Below are positions 1 through 9,930 of a stretch of DNA of 64,000 nt, in pieces; the first letter of the stretch is position 1; each line of letters begins with the position of its first letter. Both the position numbers and the translations under genes were made by a program. Source of the DNA: Microcystis wesenbergii NRERC-220 (lineage in GTDB: Bacteria; Cyanobacteriota; Cyanobacteriia; Cyanobacteriales; Microcystaceae); contig NZ_JAVSJA010000001.1 in NCBI RefSeq assembly GCF_032027425.1, positions 4,538,001 through 4,602,000 on the forward strand. The letters are read 5' to 3'. The notes below the pieces were generated by a model, which saw nothing but the letters and a program-made list of their open reading frames with translations, had not been told where the DNA came from and did not search any database.

Positions 1-1
1 C

Positions 2-676
2 GAATTTGTGCGTTATATCCAAAATAATACCCGCATTCCTGTCCTCGGTCATGCCGATGGGATCTGTCATCTCTACATCGACAAAGAAGCCGATTTAAGC
101 AAAGCAATTAGGATTACCGTCGATGGTAAAACCCAATATCCTGCCGCTTGTAATGCCATTGAAACTTTATTGGTTCATCAAGACATCGCTAGACAATTTT
201 TACCCGCAGTGGCCCAGGCATTAGAGGAAAAAAAGGTTAAATTATTAGGAGATGAAGCAACTCGTCAGATTATTAACGTGCCATCGGCCGCAGAACAGGA
301 CTGGCAAACCGAATATAGTGATTTAATCCTGTCAATTAAAATTGTCGATAGTCTAGAATCGGCCATCGAACATATTAATTATTACGGTTCTCGACACACG
401 GAAGCCATTGTCAGCGAAAATTTTAACACGGCCAAAACCTTTAGCGATCGAGTTGATGCCGCCGGAGTTTTTCATAATTGTTCCACGCGATTTGCCGATG
501 GTTTCCGTTACGGTTTCGGGGCCGAAGTGGGTATCAGTACCCAAAAAATGCCTCCCCGCGGTCCGGTGGGATTAGAGGGATTAGTGACCTACAAATATCA
601 ATTAGTGGGAGATGGTCATATTGTCGCCGATTATTCTGGGGAAAATGCCCAATCTTTCACTCATAAGGATTTATAG
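2..676 (+). CDS. proA: Gamma-glutamyl phosphate reductase, 3' part (partial)
   Basis: Second step of proline synthesis: NADPH-dependent reduction of gamma-glutamyl phosphate to glutamate semialdehyde. Only the C-terminal ~224 residues are present; the frame is open to the window edge, so the true start lies upstream. The catalytic-cysteine segment [14 protein letters not shown] is visible early in the fragment, and later segments such as [30 protein letters not shown] and RGPVGLEGL are classic ProA. It ends 15 nt before ribE on the same strand, so the two may be cotranscribed. Family assignment is firm. Confidence 0.95.
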   Translation, partial: EFVRYIQNNTRIPVLGHADGICHLYIDKEADLSKAIRITVDGKTQYPAACNAIETLLVHQDIARQFLPAVAQALEEKKVKLLGDEATRQIINVPSAAEQDWQTEYSDLILSIKIVDSLESAIEHINYYGSRHTEAIVSENFNTAKTFSDRVDAAGVFHNCSTRFADGFRYGFGAEVGISTQKMPPRGPVGLEGLVTYKYQLVGDGHIVADYSGENAQSFTHKDL

Positions 677-691
677 TCGAGAAAAAAGCCG

Positions 692-1363
692 ATGTTTACA
701 GGATTAATTCAAGCCTTGGCAACGATTCGGGTCGTGGATACCGATAGACTCTATTTGTCTGTATCCTCTGATACAATTCTCCGAGATTTAATGATTGGTG
801 ATAGTGTGGCTGTGGATGGGGTTTGTTTGACAGTCGAGGAAATTCTCCCAGAGGGTTTTCTGGCCACCGCTTCCTCGGAAACCCTACAGCGCACTACTTT
901 AGGACGAAGAATTCACACGGAAACCAACGTTAACCTAGAAACCTCTTTGCGGGTGGGTAGTAAAATCGGCGGTCATTTTGTCACTGGCCATGTGGACGGT
1001 ATTGGTTGTTTAGTCGAATCGATAATCGTGGCTAATTCGTGGGAAATGACCTTTGCTGCTCCTAGTTCCCTAGAAGACCAGTGGAATAACTACATAGCTC
1101 GTTATATCGTCGGTAAGGGCAGTATAGCTGTTAATGGGATTAGTTTAACCGTGGCCGATTGTGATGCCTCCGGCAGCTGGTTTAAAGTGGCTGTCATCCC
1201 CCACACCTACGCCGAAACCAATCTTTCCCATTTAAAATTAGGCGATTGGGTGAATCTAGAAGGGGATATTTTAGGCAAATATGTGGAAAAATTGCTAGGA
1301 ATGCGCTCTTATCACGCTCCTAGCGAGATTAGCCTAGAATTTCTGACTGAACATGGTTATTAG
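692..1363 (+). CDS. ribE: Riboflavin synthase alpha chain
   Basis: Converts two molecules of 6,7-dimethyl-8-ribityllumazine to riboflavin plus the pyrimidine precursor. The 223-aa protein has the family start MFTGLIQ and two tandem lumazine-binding barrels: the first carries GDSVAVDGVCLTVEE (about residues 34-48), the second carries GHVDGIG (about 98-104) and GSIAVNGISLTV. The length is normal. It lies 15 nt downstream of proA, possibly in the same transcript. Some schemes call this gene ribC or ribE. Confidence 0.95.
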   Translation: MFTGLIQALATIRVVDTDRLYLSVSSDTILRDLMIGDSVAVDGVCLTVEEILPEGFLATASSETLQRTTLGRRIHTETNVNLETSLRVGSKIGGHFVTGHVDGIGCLVESIIVANSWEMTFAAPSSLEDQWNNYIARYIVGKGSIAVNGISLTVADCDASGSWFKVAVIPHTYAETNLSHLKLGDWVNLEGDILGKYVEKLLGMRSYHAPSEISLEFLTEHGY

Positions 1364-1425
1364 TTTTCCAGAAAAAGCCTTTTCAACATATAAATTTATT
1401 GGCAATTTATCCATTAATTTTAGTT

Positions 1426-1896
1426 TTAAAATTGCCAACCTTCTCGCTCCATTAAACCCTGAACATTGGTACAATCGATAGAAAAGTGTTGACAGACGGT
1501 GGGGATTTTGGGAGCATTAGGCTTCAAGGCTTCTTCGGTAATTACGCAACCGTCTTTTATCTTAGCAGCAGCAATAATAAATGGGGCTGCCACTGGCTTT
1601 CCTTGTAATCTTGCTTTTTCACTCACTAAATCCTTAAAGTTACTTATAGAAAAAATTTCAGCAATAAATAAAGTTTCCTGAGCAGTGGGTGGTAAAAATA
1701 TTTGTTTATTGGAGTCTATCCAATCTAAAACAAATTGTTTATTATTGCCCTATTCTACTTCTTTAAGCACTTCGCGTACTGATTCTAGTTTACCTTCTGA
1801 CACAAGCAAATCGATTTTTTGCCAAACGGTAGGAAAACTTTTGGGAAAATAGTTTCCTAAAACCTTAAAACTACTTGTGTCAAAAATGTAAACCAT
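1426..1896 (-). pseudogene. DUF4411 PIN-like toxin gene with an internal amber stop
   Basis: Read from the ATG at 1896, the frame gives MVYIFDTSSFKVLGNYFPK and on through EVLKEVE, then TAG at codon 49 (1750-1752). The same frame then continues without a shift through KQFVLDWIDSNKQIF and FIAAAKIKDGCVITEE to TAA at 1426. The intact protein would be 156 aa, typical of DUF4411, a PIN-like predicted nuclease; the N-terminal Asp of IFDTSSF would be a metal ligand. The start shares one base with the stop of the upstream XRE/ImmA gene (TGATG), so translation is coupled. A readthrough product or sequencing error is possible, but as written the toxin is truncated. Confidence 0.75.
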
Positions 1897-3074
1897 CAAA
1901 ACAGTCCTTTGTCTAATAAATATTGTTCAAGTTTTTCCACCGTAGCAACTTTTTTAATGTTTAGATAATCAGCAACGCGCTCGATATCGTATTGGCCTTG
2001 ATAGTATTTATTGAACACCAGTTTTAGGTAATTTTCTCCCAAATATGTCGCCTGATTAGCATAGGGATTACCTCCAGATTTTTTATTTTTGTCCTGACTT
2101 TTTCCCACCTGCTCACTGTACCACTCGTTTACTTTAAGAGTATATTCTTTCTGAGAAATAAAGTTATTATCTAATAGTTTTCGTAGAACTACTTCTCGAC
2201 TAACCTTATAATCCCTGGAAATTTTCGAGATAATTTTATCGTTAACTATTGTTTCTCTGATTATCTCAGAAAAAACATGATTAGGAAGCAAAAACTCCGC
2301 AGCAAATTTATTACAAAATATCTCGATATATTTATTTTCTCCTTGCAAACTATTAATATATCTATCGTTAGACTTAGTAATTCCATTAGTCTGCAAAAGA
2401 ATATGTGCTAATTCATGAAAAATGGTAAATATTTGTCTAGATTTTTCCGTGCTATTATTAAGATAGATGATGGGAAATTCAATATTTATCAAGCAAAATC
2501 CCGAAATTTCTCGCTGCTTAAAAGAACGCTTAAAAATAAAAATACCGGCTTCTTCCACGGTACTCCGCCATTTTTTTAAGGCAGTTTCCTGATCATTCCA
2601 GGTCAGTTGTTCTTCTAGAGTAACGTTTAAATAATTTCTGATCTGTTCGGCTAATCTCCTTAAATCATCACTAGAACTAACCGCAATATCCTGAAAGATT
2701 TTCTTGGCACTAGGATTAATACCATTATTAATTTCCTGTAGCGACAATTGCATCGCTTTTGCTTGTCGTAAAGCATAGATAGTATCGGCGGCCAAATTTT
2801 CGATTTCAAAGTCTGGCAAAGTTCTAAATTCTTGTTTTTCCTCCGCTTCTAGGGGAGGTTCTGGGAAAAAGAATAAAGCGAGAGGACGTTTATATATTTC
2901 TGCTAACTTTTCCAATTGACTATAGGTAGGAAAGTCCTCTCCTGACTCCCATTTCTCGATAACAGAAACATCTTTTTTCAACTTGACCGCCACAGACTCA
3001 AGAGAATATCTCGCCCTTTCTCTTGCCCATTGGATTATCTTGGGATTAACGCCTGTCAGTTTCTCGCCCATCAC
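1896..3074 (-). CDS. XRE-family regulator with ImmA/IrrE zinc-peptidase domain
   Basis: A 392-aa protein with an N-terminal helix-turn-helix (about residues 10-65; SLESVAVKLKKDVSVIEKWE) and a C-terminal ImmA/IrrE (COG2856) metallopeptidase domain with HELAH at 220-224. Proteins of this architecture commonly precede DUF4411 PIN-like genes and are predicted antitoxin/regulators of such pairs. Here the partner follows with a one-base stop/start overlap. ATG ATG starts the frame; either Met is possible. The gene appears intact although its partner is not, as expected if the antitoxin half is retained. Confidence 0.85.
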   Translation of the reverse strand: MMGEKLTGVNPKIIQWARERARYSLESVAVKLKKDVSVIEKWESGEDFPTYSQLEKLAEIYKRPLALFFFPEPPLEAEEKQEFRTLPDFEIENLAADTIYALRQAKAMQLSLQEINNGINPSAKKIFQDIAVSSSDDLRRLAEQIRNYLNVTLEEQLTWNDQETALKKWRSTVEEAGIFIFKRSFKQREISGFCLINIEFPIIYLNNSTEKSRQIFTIFHELAHILLQTNGITKSNDRYINSLQGENKYIEIFCNKFAAEFLLPNHVFSEIIRETIVNDKIISKISRDYKVSREVVLRKLLDNNFISQKEYTLKVNEWYSEQVGKSQDKNKKSGGNPYANQATYLGENYLKLVFNKYYQGQYDIERVADYLNIKKVATVEKLEQYLLDKGLF

Positions 3075-3302
3075 TTTATCTTATCATCACCAGATAGAGA
3101 TTTCTAGCTTAATTTAGCTTGTGCAGTAGTCTAAGTGTACTAAATAATCGGACAGAATAGAGACAATATACTGAGTTCTGGATAGGTCAGTGAGGGATTG
3201 ATAACTTTTTCCTATATAAAAAACCGGTGAAAAGCTTGACATTAGCCAAAATCCCCAGACAATGTTAAGTTAAATTAACCAATAGCCTAGGCTTGTATTT
3301 AA

Positions 3303-4592
<1,290 letters not shown>

Positions 4593-4661
4593 TATCAGTT
4601 ATCAGTTATCAGTTATCAGTTATCAGTTTTCAGTTATCAGTTTTCAGTTTTCAGTTTTCAG
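4593..4661. repeat. Tandem heptamer tract (unit AGTTATC)
   Basis: Begins immediately after the ahcY TAA. AGTTATC repeats tandemly and then degenerates to AGTTTTC. The same heptamer, in either orientation, recurs near 29.94, 45.42, 45.57 and 58.58 kb. It resembles the short tandemly repeated sequences known from filamentous and colonial cyanobacteria. No spacers, so not CRISPR. Confidence 0.85.
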
Positions 4662-4749
4662 ATGTGGGATATCATTTTACTCTTTACTGAAAATACTTCC
4701 CCCACTCCCTTTTTTTACTTTTAAACTGTTTTCTAAATCCTCAAAAATT

Positions 4750-5355
4750 ATGACTGAATGGATTACAAATACAATGACTTCTATGGGCTATTTAGGCATA
4801 GCCCTATTAATGTTTTTAGAGAATCTTTTTCCTCCCATTCCCTCGGAATTAATTATGCCCCTAGCCGGTTTTACCATCCATGAGGGACAAATGGAATTTA
4901 TTCCGGCAGTGGTAGCGGGGATTGTCGGAACCGTAGTCGGAGCGCTACCTTGGTATTATCTCGGTCGCGTTGTGGATGAGGAAAAAATCGAAAAACTAGC
5001 CGATAAATACGGCAAATGGATTACCGTTTCCGCTAAAGATATTCAAAAAGCAAATCAATGGTTTAACCGTCACGGTAGTAAAGCGGTTTTACTCTGTCGT
5101 TTGGTCCCCGGAGTGCGAACTTTGATTTCCCTACCCGCCGGGATGAATCACATGGCGATGATTCCCTTTTTAGTTTACTCCACCATCGGCACGACCCTCT
5201 GGGTCGTTTTTTTAACAGCAGCAGGTTACTTTTTAGGGAAAAATTACCCCCTTGTGGAAGAATATCTGGCTCCTGTGTCAAAAATAGCTCTACTTGTCCT
5301 CGTTATCTGGTTTATCCTCTGGATTATCCGCAAACGTAACCGCCGGTACGAGTAA
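4750..5355 (+). CDS. DedA/VTT-family membrane protein
   Basis: A 201-aa inner-membrane protein of the DedA (SNARE-associated/VTT) family, whose members are linked to membrane homeostasis and lipid flipping. Seen: N-terminal hydrophobic segment with FLENLFPPIPSELIMPLAG, the internal NRHGSKAVLLCRLVPGVRTLISLPAGMNHM region typical of DedA, and two C-terminal membrane segments ending in a basic tail RKRNRRYE. The specific substrate cannot be read from sequence. Confidence 0.9.
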   Translation: MTEWITNTMTSMGYLGIALLMFLENLFPPIPSELIMPLAGFTIHEGQMEFIPAVVAGIVGTVVGALPWYYLGRVVDEEKIEKLADKYGKWITVSAKDIQKANQWFNRHGSKAVLLCRLVPGVRTLISLPAGMNHMAMIPFLVYSTIGTTLWVVFLTAAGYFLGKNYPLVEEYLAPVSKIALLVLVIWFILWIIRKRNRRYE

Positions 5356-5368
5356 ATGTTGATGATAG

Positions 5369-5437
5369 GTGGTGCGTTACGACGGATTGTCACCTTCCAG
5401 TCACAGCGGCAATTTTTGCCGTCTAACGCGCCCTACG
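5369..5437. repeat. Palindromic GTGCGTTA-type interspersed repeat
   Basis: GGTGCGTTACGACGG and, about 45 nt on, GCCGTCTAACGCGCC can pair as a long imperfect stem. A related arm pair, GGTGCGTTCCC/GGGAACGCACC, occurs near 10.8 kb. Such hairpins are frequent between cyanobacterial genes. A 75-codon open frame over this stretch (from 5356) is composed of repeat and is not called as a gene. Confidence 0.6.
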
Positions 5438-5469
5438 TTTTACTACCGACAACGCTGCAGCAAAGGTAT

Positions 5470-5592
5470 CTAATCACCCCGGCTACTCAAGGCGGCCGTG
5501 ATCAGCAAATAGGCCAGCGTCACCCCGATACTGATTTGGAAGGAATAGGGAGCCGGGGTAATGATTTGGTAGTAGTGCCGTAGCCCTCTTGC
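5470..5592 (-). pseudogene. Possible 3' remnant of a membrane-protein gene
   Basis: On the minus strand a ~40-codon frame reads RHYYQIITPAPYSFQ and ISIGVTLAYLLITAALSS before a stop at 5470-5472. The hydrophobic, low-repeat composition looks like the end of a membrane protein rather than random sequence. It is bounded upstream by a stop and has no start codon. The family is not recognised; low confidence. Confidence 0.25.
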
Positions 5593-5875
5593 TTATCCGG
5601 TATGAAGTGTGTCAAATATTTATTAATAAAAATAATTGGAACCCGATCAGTCTTTATACCTCTAGCTTGATCATGACTTTTCTGATAAATATCTTTTTGT
5701 GGCTCCTGTCTGGCTTACTCAAATATCAGTCTAGCACCGAACAAAATCACCCCTCTAGTCCGACTCTATTCCCCTGTCCGGTGTTGTGGTTCTCACCATA
5801 CTATCAAGAATGGTTCTATTCATAATAGACATCTCCAAAAATTTATAAGTCAGTCACAGCAAGGAAGACAGGCAG
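5593..5875. other. Intergenic stretch without a recognisable gene
   Basis: AT-rich sequence between the membrane-protein remnant and the left end of the IS5-like element. A 78-codon frame (5589-5825) shows no recognisable motif and no ribosome-binding site, so it was not called. Confidence 0.5.
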
Positions 5876-6975
5876 ATTAGACCAAGAGTCAAAATTAGCT
5901 CTAAAAACGGATTAATCAGGGTTTAAAGAGACAAAATCGAATTTTGACGGAAAACTATGGCTAATTATAACGTCAATTACTTCCCCTGATTGCTCCCATT
6001 CTATTACTTCTAAAATTAGCGCACTAATTCTCAATCTTACTAAGCCACAAACGGTCAGTAAAACAGATTTATATCGACTTTTATTTAATCTAAATCTTTC
6101 TTGAACTACCTTAAATACTTTGATAACTCGAATTAAATGATCAACAAAAATTCGCCGATATGATAAAACTTTATTTTCTTTAATTTGATTCTCGGTTAAT
6201 TCTACGTTCTTAGGTTTTTTATCAGGAGTTCTGATTTGATTTTCTCCCAGGTAAGCTTTATCTCCAATAAAAGTTTGTTGAGAATCGAATTTGCTTAAAG
6301 TTTGCCGACAGATTTTTATATCGCTCGTCGGACCAGGTTGACCAATAACTACATCAACAATATCTTCAGCTTTTGGCAAAACAATAAATTGACTTTTTAA
6401 AGTATGTCTTCTTTGCTTTCCCGAATAATATATTTTTTGCTCTTGATAATCGGTCGGCATCTCCACGGGCTGTTCTGCGCTATCGACAATCAACTCATAA
6501 TTCCTTAATTGTTCAATTATTATTTCCTCTTCTTGGCACTTCTTTATTTGTTCTAACAAACTTGGCGGTAACTCTCCTTCAAAAAGTTTTTGCCAATAGG
6601 TAAAGATATTATGAGCCGTTGATTCACTCAATTGAAACATTAGTCCTAAGATTTGAAAGCTTAGATGATGTCTTAAATAAACCAACATTAGAACAATTTG
6701 TTCCTCTTCTGACAATTTAGGAGGTGTTCCGCTTCCTGGTTGATTAATCCTAATTTTGGTTTTTTCGATTTCTGATTGGTTTTTCCGATGTATAAGTTTT
6801 CCAAGGGCCATCAGTTGTTCTAGTTGTTGGTAGTCAATCCCTAATAGTCTTTTAGTTTGTTTCGGATATTTTTGAATGTATTGCCAAGGGTAGTTTTTCA
6901 AGGCTTTTTTTGAGTTACTATTTTTTTTATTATATCCTATTATTGTGATTTAATTAAATTAGGTCGAGGTCTAAT
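5876..6975 (-). mobile_element. IS5-superfamily-like insertion sequence (about 1.1 kb)
   Basis: Contains one full-length transposase gene. Tentative ends are ATTAGACC at 5876-5883 and its inverted copy GGTCTAAT at 6968-6975. The right boundary is supported because recognisable IS1 coding sequence (GNPKRQCKECG) starts at the very next base, 6976. Only 8 bp of terminal repeat are visible and no clear target duplication was found, so the exact ends are provisional. Confidence 0.6.
5912..6901 (-). CDS. DDE transposase (DDE_Tnp_4-like, IS5 superfamily)
   Basis: A 329-aa transposase. The N-terminal part has a helix-turn-helix (KLSEEEQIVLMLVYLRHHLS, about residues 62-81; SFQILGLMFQLSESTAHNIF), followed by the DDE domain: first Asp in LIVDSAEQPVEMP, second in FIGDKAYLG. 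The third acidic position, where the family normally has a Glu before an IR pair, reads RRIFVDHLIRVIK, so it may be Asp instead. The frame is intact, so the element could be active or a source of transposase if that residue is tolerated. Confidence 0.85.
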   Translation of the reverse strand: MKNYPWQYIQKYPKQTKRLLGIDYQQLEQLMALGKLIHRKNQSEIEKTKIRINQPGSGTPPKLSEEEQIVLMLVYLRHHLSFQILGLMFQLSESTAHNIFTYWQKLFEGELPPSLLEQIKKCQEEEIIIEQLRNYELIVDSAEQPVEMPTDYQEQKIYYSGKQRRHTLKSQFIVLPKAEDIVDVVIGQPGPTSDIKICRQTLSKFDSQQTFIGDKAYLGENQIRTPDKKPKNVELTENQIKENKVLSYRRIFVDHLIRVIKVFKVVQERFRLNKSRYKSVLLTVCGLVRLRISALILEVIEWEQSGEVIDVIISHSFPSKFDFVSLNPD

Positions 6976-7072
6976 GGAAACCCCAAACGTCAATGTAAAG
7001 AATGTGGTCAACCGTTTGTGATCAATCCCACTAATAAAACCGTCTCTGACGAAACCAAACAAATCACCACCC
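6976..7072 (+). pseudogene. IS1-family InsA-like N-terminal fragment
   Basis: The frame reads GNPKRQCKECGQPFVINP then TNKTVSDETKQI, which matches the zinc-finger N-terminus of IS1-family transposases (CxxC of the finger visible). The upstream part of the finger is missing at the IS5-like element boundary, and similarity fades after about 32 codons. A remnant, not functional. Confidence 0.65.
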
Positions 7073-7132
7073 CCACAAATCTAACTATACTCATTACAAT
7101 AGAAATATCAACGACCACGATAAAAAACTCTT

Positions 7133-8383
7133 ATGCGGGTAACTCTAAAATCGGCCTTGAGTGACAGTCATATCGATGCTAATCAAAGCAGCAGTCAACG
7201 TCAACTGATGCTATCGATCGCCGCCACCAGTGAACAGATCAACACAAATTTACCGATTAATCTTTGTTTAGTTCTCGATCATAGCGGTTCTATGCAGGGA
7301 AAACCCCTAGAAACGGTCAAAAAAGCGGCTTTAAGTTTAATAGAATCCCTCGGTATTAACGATCGTCTCTCGGTGATAGCTTTCGATCATCGCGCCAAAG
7401 TTATTCTTCCCTCCCAATCGCGACAGGATGATCTGACCTTAATTCGCTCAAAAATTCAACAATTACAAGCGGGAGGAGGCACGGCGATGGATGAAGGGAT
7501 AAAATTAGGTATTCAAGAAAGTTCTACTGGCAGCAAAGGTTATGTGTCTCATATTTTTCTGCTTACCGATGGTGAAAATGAACACGGAAACAATCAACGC
7601 TGTTTAAAATTAGCCGCAGTGGCGGCTGAGTACGGTATCACCTTAAATACCTTCGGTTTTGGCGATCATTGGAATCAAGATATCCTAGAAAAAATTGCCG
7701 ATATCGCTGGGGGAAGTTTATCCTATATCGAAAGACCCGAACAAGCTTTAATTGAATTTACTCGTCTATTTAACCGGCTGCAATCTGTCCGGTTAACTAA
7801 CGCTTTCCTGCAATTAGAATTAGATGCTCGGACTCATTTAGCGGAGTTAAAACCCATTGCCCAAGTTGCCCCAGAAACTATAGAAATGAGCTTACAAAAA
7901 GAGGGCAATTTTTACATCACCCGTTTGGGTGATTTAATGATAGATGAAGAAAAAATTCTCCTCCTCAATCTCTATATTGACCAAATTCCCCCCGGTACTC
8001 ACACCATAGCTAAAGTGAAGATTCGCTACGATGATCCCGCTTCCGGTCAAAAAGGGCTAGAAACTGCGACTGTTAGCCTTAATATCACCTCCCAAGCTCT
8101 CTATCAATCCCAATTAAACGATCAAGTTCACAAATCAATTCTGACTTTAGCCAAATATCGTCAAACCCAAATCGCCGAAGAAAAATTAAAACAGGGCGAT
8201 CGAGCAGCCGCCGCCACCATGCTACAAACCGCGGCCAAAACCGCCCTACAATTGGGAGAGAAAAACGCCGCCACTGTCCTCCAAACTAATGCCACCCGTT
8301 TACAGGTGGGAGAAGAATTGAGCGAGGGTGATTTAAAGAAAACCCGCATTATTGCTAAAACAAGACTACAAACCGATGAATAA
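7133..8383 (+). CDS. VWA-domain protein (MIDAS-containing)
   Basis: A 416-aa soluble protein. The von Willebrand A domain occupies about residues 40-225: MIDAS motif DHSGS at 49-53, the threonine loop GGGTAMDEG near 118, and LLTDGENEHG near 147, so Mg2+/Mn2+-dependent ligand binding is likely intact. The C-terminal ~190 residues form a beta-rich then helical region (VHKSILTLAKYRQTQIAEEK). Similar VWA proteins are common in cyanobacteria, often as single genes; the partner is unknown. No signal peptide is seen, so cytoplasmic action is likely. Confidence 0.88.
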   Translation: MRVTLKSALSDSHIDANQSSSQRQLMLSIAATSEQINTNLPINLCLVLDHSGSMQGKPLETVKKAALSLIESLGINDRLSVIAFDHRAKVILPSQSRQDDLTLIRSKIQQLQAGGGTAMDEGIKLGIQESSTGSKGYVSHIFLLTDGENEHGNNQRCLKLAAVAAEYGITLNTFGFGDHWNQDILEKIADIAGGSLSYIERPEQALIEFTRLFNRLQSVRLTNAFLQLELDARTHLAELKPIAQVAPETIEMSLQKEGNFYITRLGDLMIDEEKILLLNLYIDQIPPGTHTIAKVKIRYDDPASGQKGLETATVSLNITSQALYQSQLNDQVHKSILTLAKYRQTQIAEEKLKQGDRAAAATMLQTAAKTALQLGEKNAATVLQTNATRLQVGEELSEGDLKKTRIIAKTRLQTDE

Positions 8384-8388
8384 ACCAC

Positions 8389-9291
8389 TCATTGAAACAA
8401 AATCCCAATTCCTAGCAAAGCAATCATCACCCCGAAAATCGCCCGCAAGTTAATCCGATCCCCCATCATGGCAGCGATCGGCAGGACAAATAAAGGACTG
8501 GTAGCGGTGAGAGTTTGGGCAATACCCACAGGAGAGAATTTTAAAGCAGTTTGCTGTAACCAAATGCCTAAAAACGTACTGCCGAAAGCAGTGACAATAA
8601 TAATAGCAATCAGACGCAATGACCAGTTAATCGCTGGTGATGATTCCTGACGGCGAAAAAACATCATAATTAACACTATTCCCGTCCCCGCTAACAGACG
8701 AAAAAGGGTACTCTGCAAAGACGACATTCCCGACTGCACCAGTGCCTGACGAGATAAAACCGCCCCCACTGCTTGGGAAATCGCTGCGATTAAAGCCCAG
8801 GGAATTCCTCGCCGCCAAGGGCGTTGACTATTGATTTCGAGAGTTTTTTCGGAAATAACCCAAGCAACCCCGAAGATGGTCAAAATAATGCCAATATAAG
8901 CCGATATTTTCAGGGATTCCCCCAAAAAAGTCGCCGCCAGAATCGCCCCCAAGGCAGGCGAAAGGGTTTCTAACAGGAGGGTTTTTCGCGGTCCCAAATA
9001 ATTAAGGGCGGTAAAATAGGCCGTGTCACCGATTCCTATACCAATTGCGCCACTTGTCAAGAGTATAAATACCGAACTTTGCTGATTAATATCGCGCCAT
9101 TGTCCGGAAAGGGGCAGCGTCAGGGCAATTAAAGCGATTGCGACTACTCCTTTCAGAAAATTAAGCAATAAAGGCGGGATTTTCTGGCCTAATAGGCTAT
9201 AAATCGCCGCAGAAATCGCCCAAAGTGCCGCCGCACTCAAAGCCGCTATCTCTCCCGTTAAATTTTCACCGAGACTAAATCCGTTGAGCAT
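8389..9291 (-). CDS. EamA/DMT-family transporter
   Basis: A 300-aa polytopic membrane protein with about ten hydrophobic segments arranged as two homologous EamA halves (first half around LWAISAAIYSLLGQKIPPLL, second half around GIPWALIAAISQAVGAVLSR). Members export or import amino acids, nucleotides or drugs; the substrate cannot be predicted. It converges on the VWA gene with 5 nt between stops. The gene looks intact. Confidence 0.9.
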   Translation of the reverse strand: MLNGFSLGENLTGEIAALSAAALWAISAAIYSLLGQKIPPLLLNFLKGVVAIALIALTLPLSGQWRDINQQSSVFILLTSGAIGIGIGDTAYFTALNYLGPRKTLLLETLSPALGAILAATFLGESLKISAYIGIILTIFGVAWVISEKTLEINSQRPWRRGIPWALIAAISQAVGAVLSRQALVQSGMSSLQSTLFRLLAGTGIVLIMMFFRRQESSPAINWSLRLIAIIIVTAFGSTFLGIWLQQTALKFSPVGIAQTLTATSPLFVLPIAAMMGDRINLRAIFGVMIALLGIGILFQ

Positions 9292-9438
9292 TATAGCAGT
9301 TTTTATCAGGATGAGGCATGGGCAAGGGGCTTAAGTCCCTTGTTGGCAAAACTTGTCGATACCTTAGTAACGTGAAAAGCGCTATGTATCATCAATTGTT
9401 ATGGTTTGAATTGAGAAAATCCTTCTTCCCTCTTGTCA

Positions 9439-9523
9439 AGATAACGGCTAAAGTGAGCGGCGGTGAGAGAACTAGAACGAAGCGCAAAGACTTTGTACCG
9501 TCCGCTCCACTGTGTTGTTAGAC
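9439..9523 (-). other. attC-like recombination site candidate
   Basis: Read on the minus strand, it starts GTCTAAC (9523-9517), matching the integron core RYYYAAC, then GTGGAGCGGACGG (9510-9498). A variable loop of about 34 nt follows, then CCGCCGCTCAC (9463-9453) and ends CGTTAT near 9446-9441. The two arms pair as GTG-AGCGG-CGG with two extra bases (G and A) on one strand only, the extrahelical-base pattern of folded attC sites. It lies 17 nt after the stop of the downstream gene of the 9541-10496 pair, where a cassette attC would be. The 3' core GTTATCT departs from GTTRRRY, so this is a candidate only. Confidence 0.45.
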
Positions 9524-9540
9524 CGTGCCTCACCGATCCA

Positions 9541-9930
9541 TTACTGATTTACTAAGCCTTGCAGTTCTTTGATGTCAATATCAATTCCTTGACGCTTCAG
9601 ATATTGACTCAGATTGATTTGAATGAATAGATCTTTGAGTTCTTCCGCGATCTCTGGGGGTGGATTCCCGGATAATGCTGTTGCGATCAGGCGTTCTGCG
9701 GCTCGTAGCTCACCACATTCGATCGCTAAAGATGCAGCGCTACGGTGGAGGACAGATCGAGTGGGTTCGGCATCGAGAACGCCAGCAATTAAATTAGCAG
9801 CTTGGGTTTCTTGTTCAAAGGCTTGGCGTGTCAACTGTGTCGCCTGTTTGATCGCACCTCTCAAGCGGGCGACTGCCGCTGCCTCGGCTAAATCCATTGC
9901 TTGTTGGTGAAACGTTTGAATCTGGCTCAT
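9541..9930 (-). CDS. Unknown helical protein, second gene of a two-gene unit
   Basis: A 129-aa, strongly helical and Ala/Glu-rich protein (FHQQAMDLAEAAAVARLRGA; LHRSAASLAIECGELRAAER), ending with a leucine-rich LFIQINLSQYLKRQGIDIDI segment. The pattern resembles TPR/HEAT-like helical repeats, but no family is recognised. Its ATG overlaps the stop of the upstream gene (ATGA), so the two are translationally coupled. An attC-like structure follows the stop. Possible roles include an antitoxin- or adaptor-like partner, but that is speculation. Confidence 0.75.
   Translation of the reverse strand: MSQIQTFHQQAMDLAEAAAVARLRGAIKQATQLTRQAFEQETQAANLIAGVLDAEPTRSVLHRSAASLAIECGELRAAERLIATALSGNPPPEIAEELKDLFIQINLSQYLKRQGIDIDIKELQGLVNQ

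Noticed and set aside
5356-5583. 75-codon plus-strand frame
   Set aside because: It lies over an interspersed hairpin and over a better minus-strand coding remnant; no start context or motif.
9318-9521. 67-codon plus-strand frame
   Set aside because: It spans the attC-like hairpin and has no recognisable protein signature.
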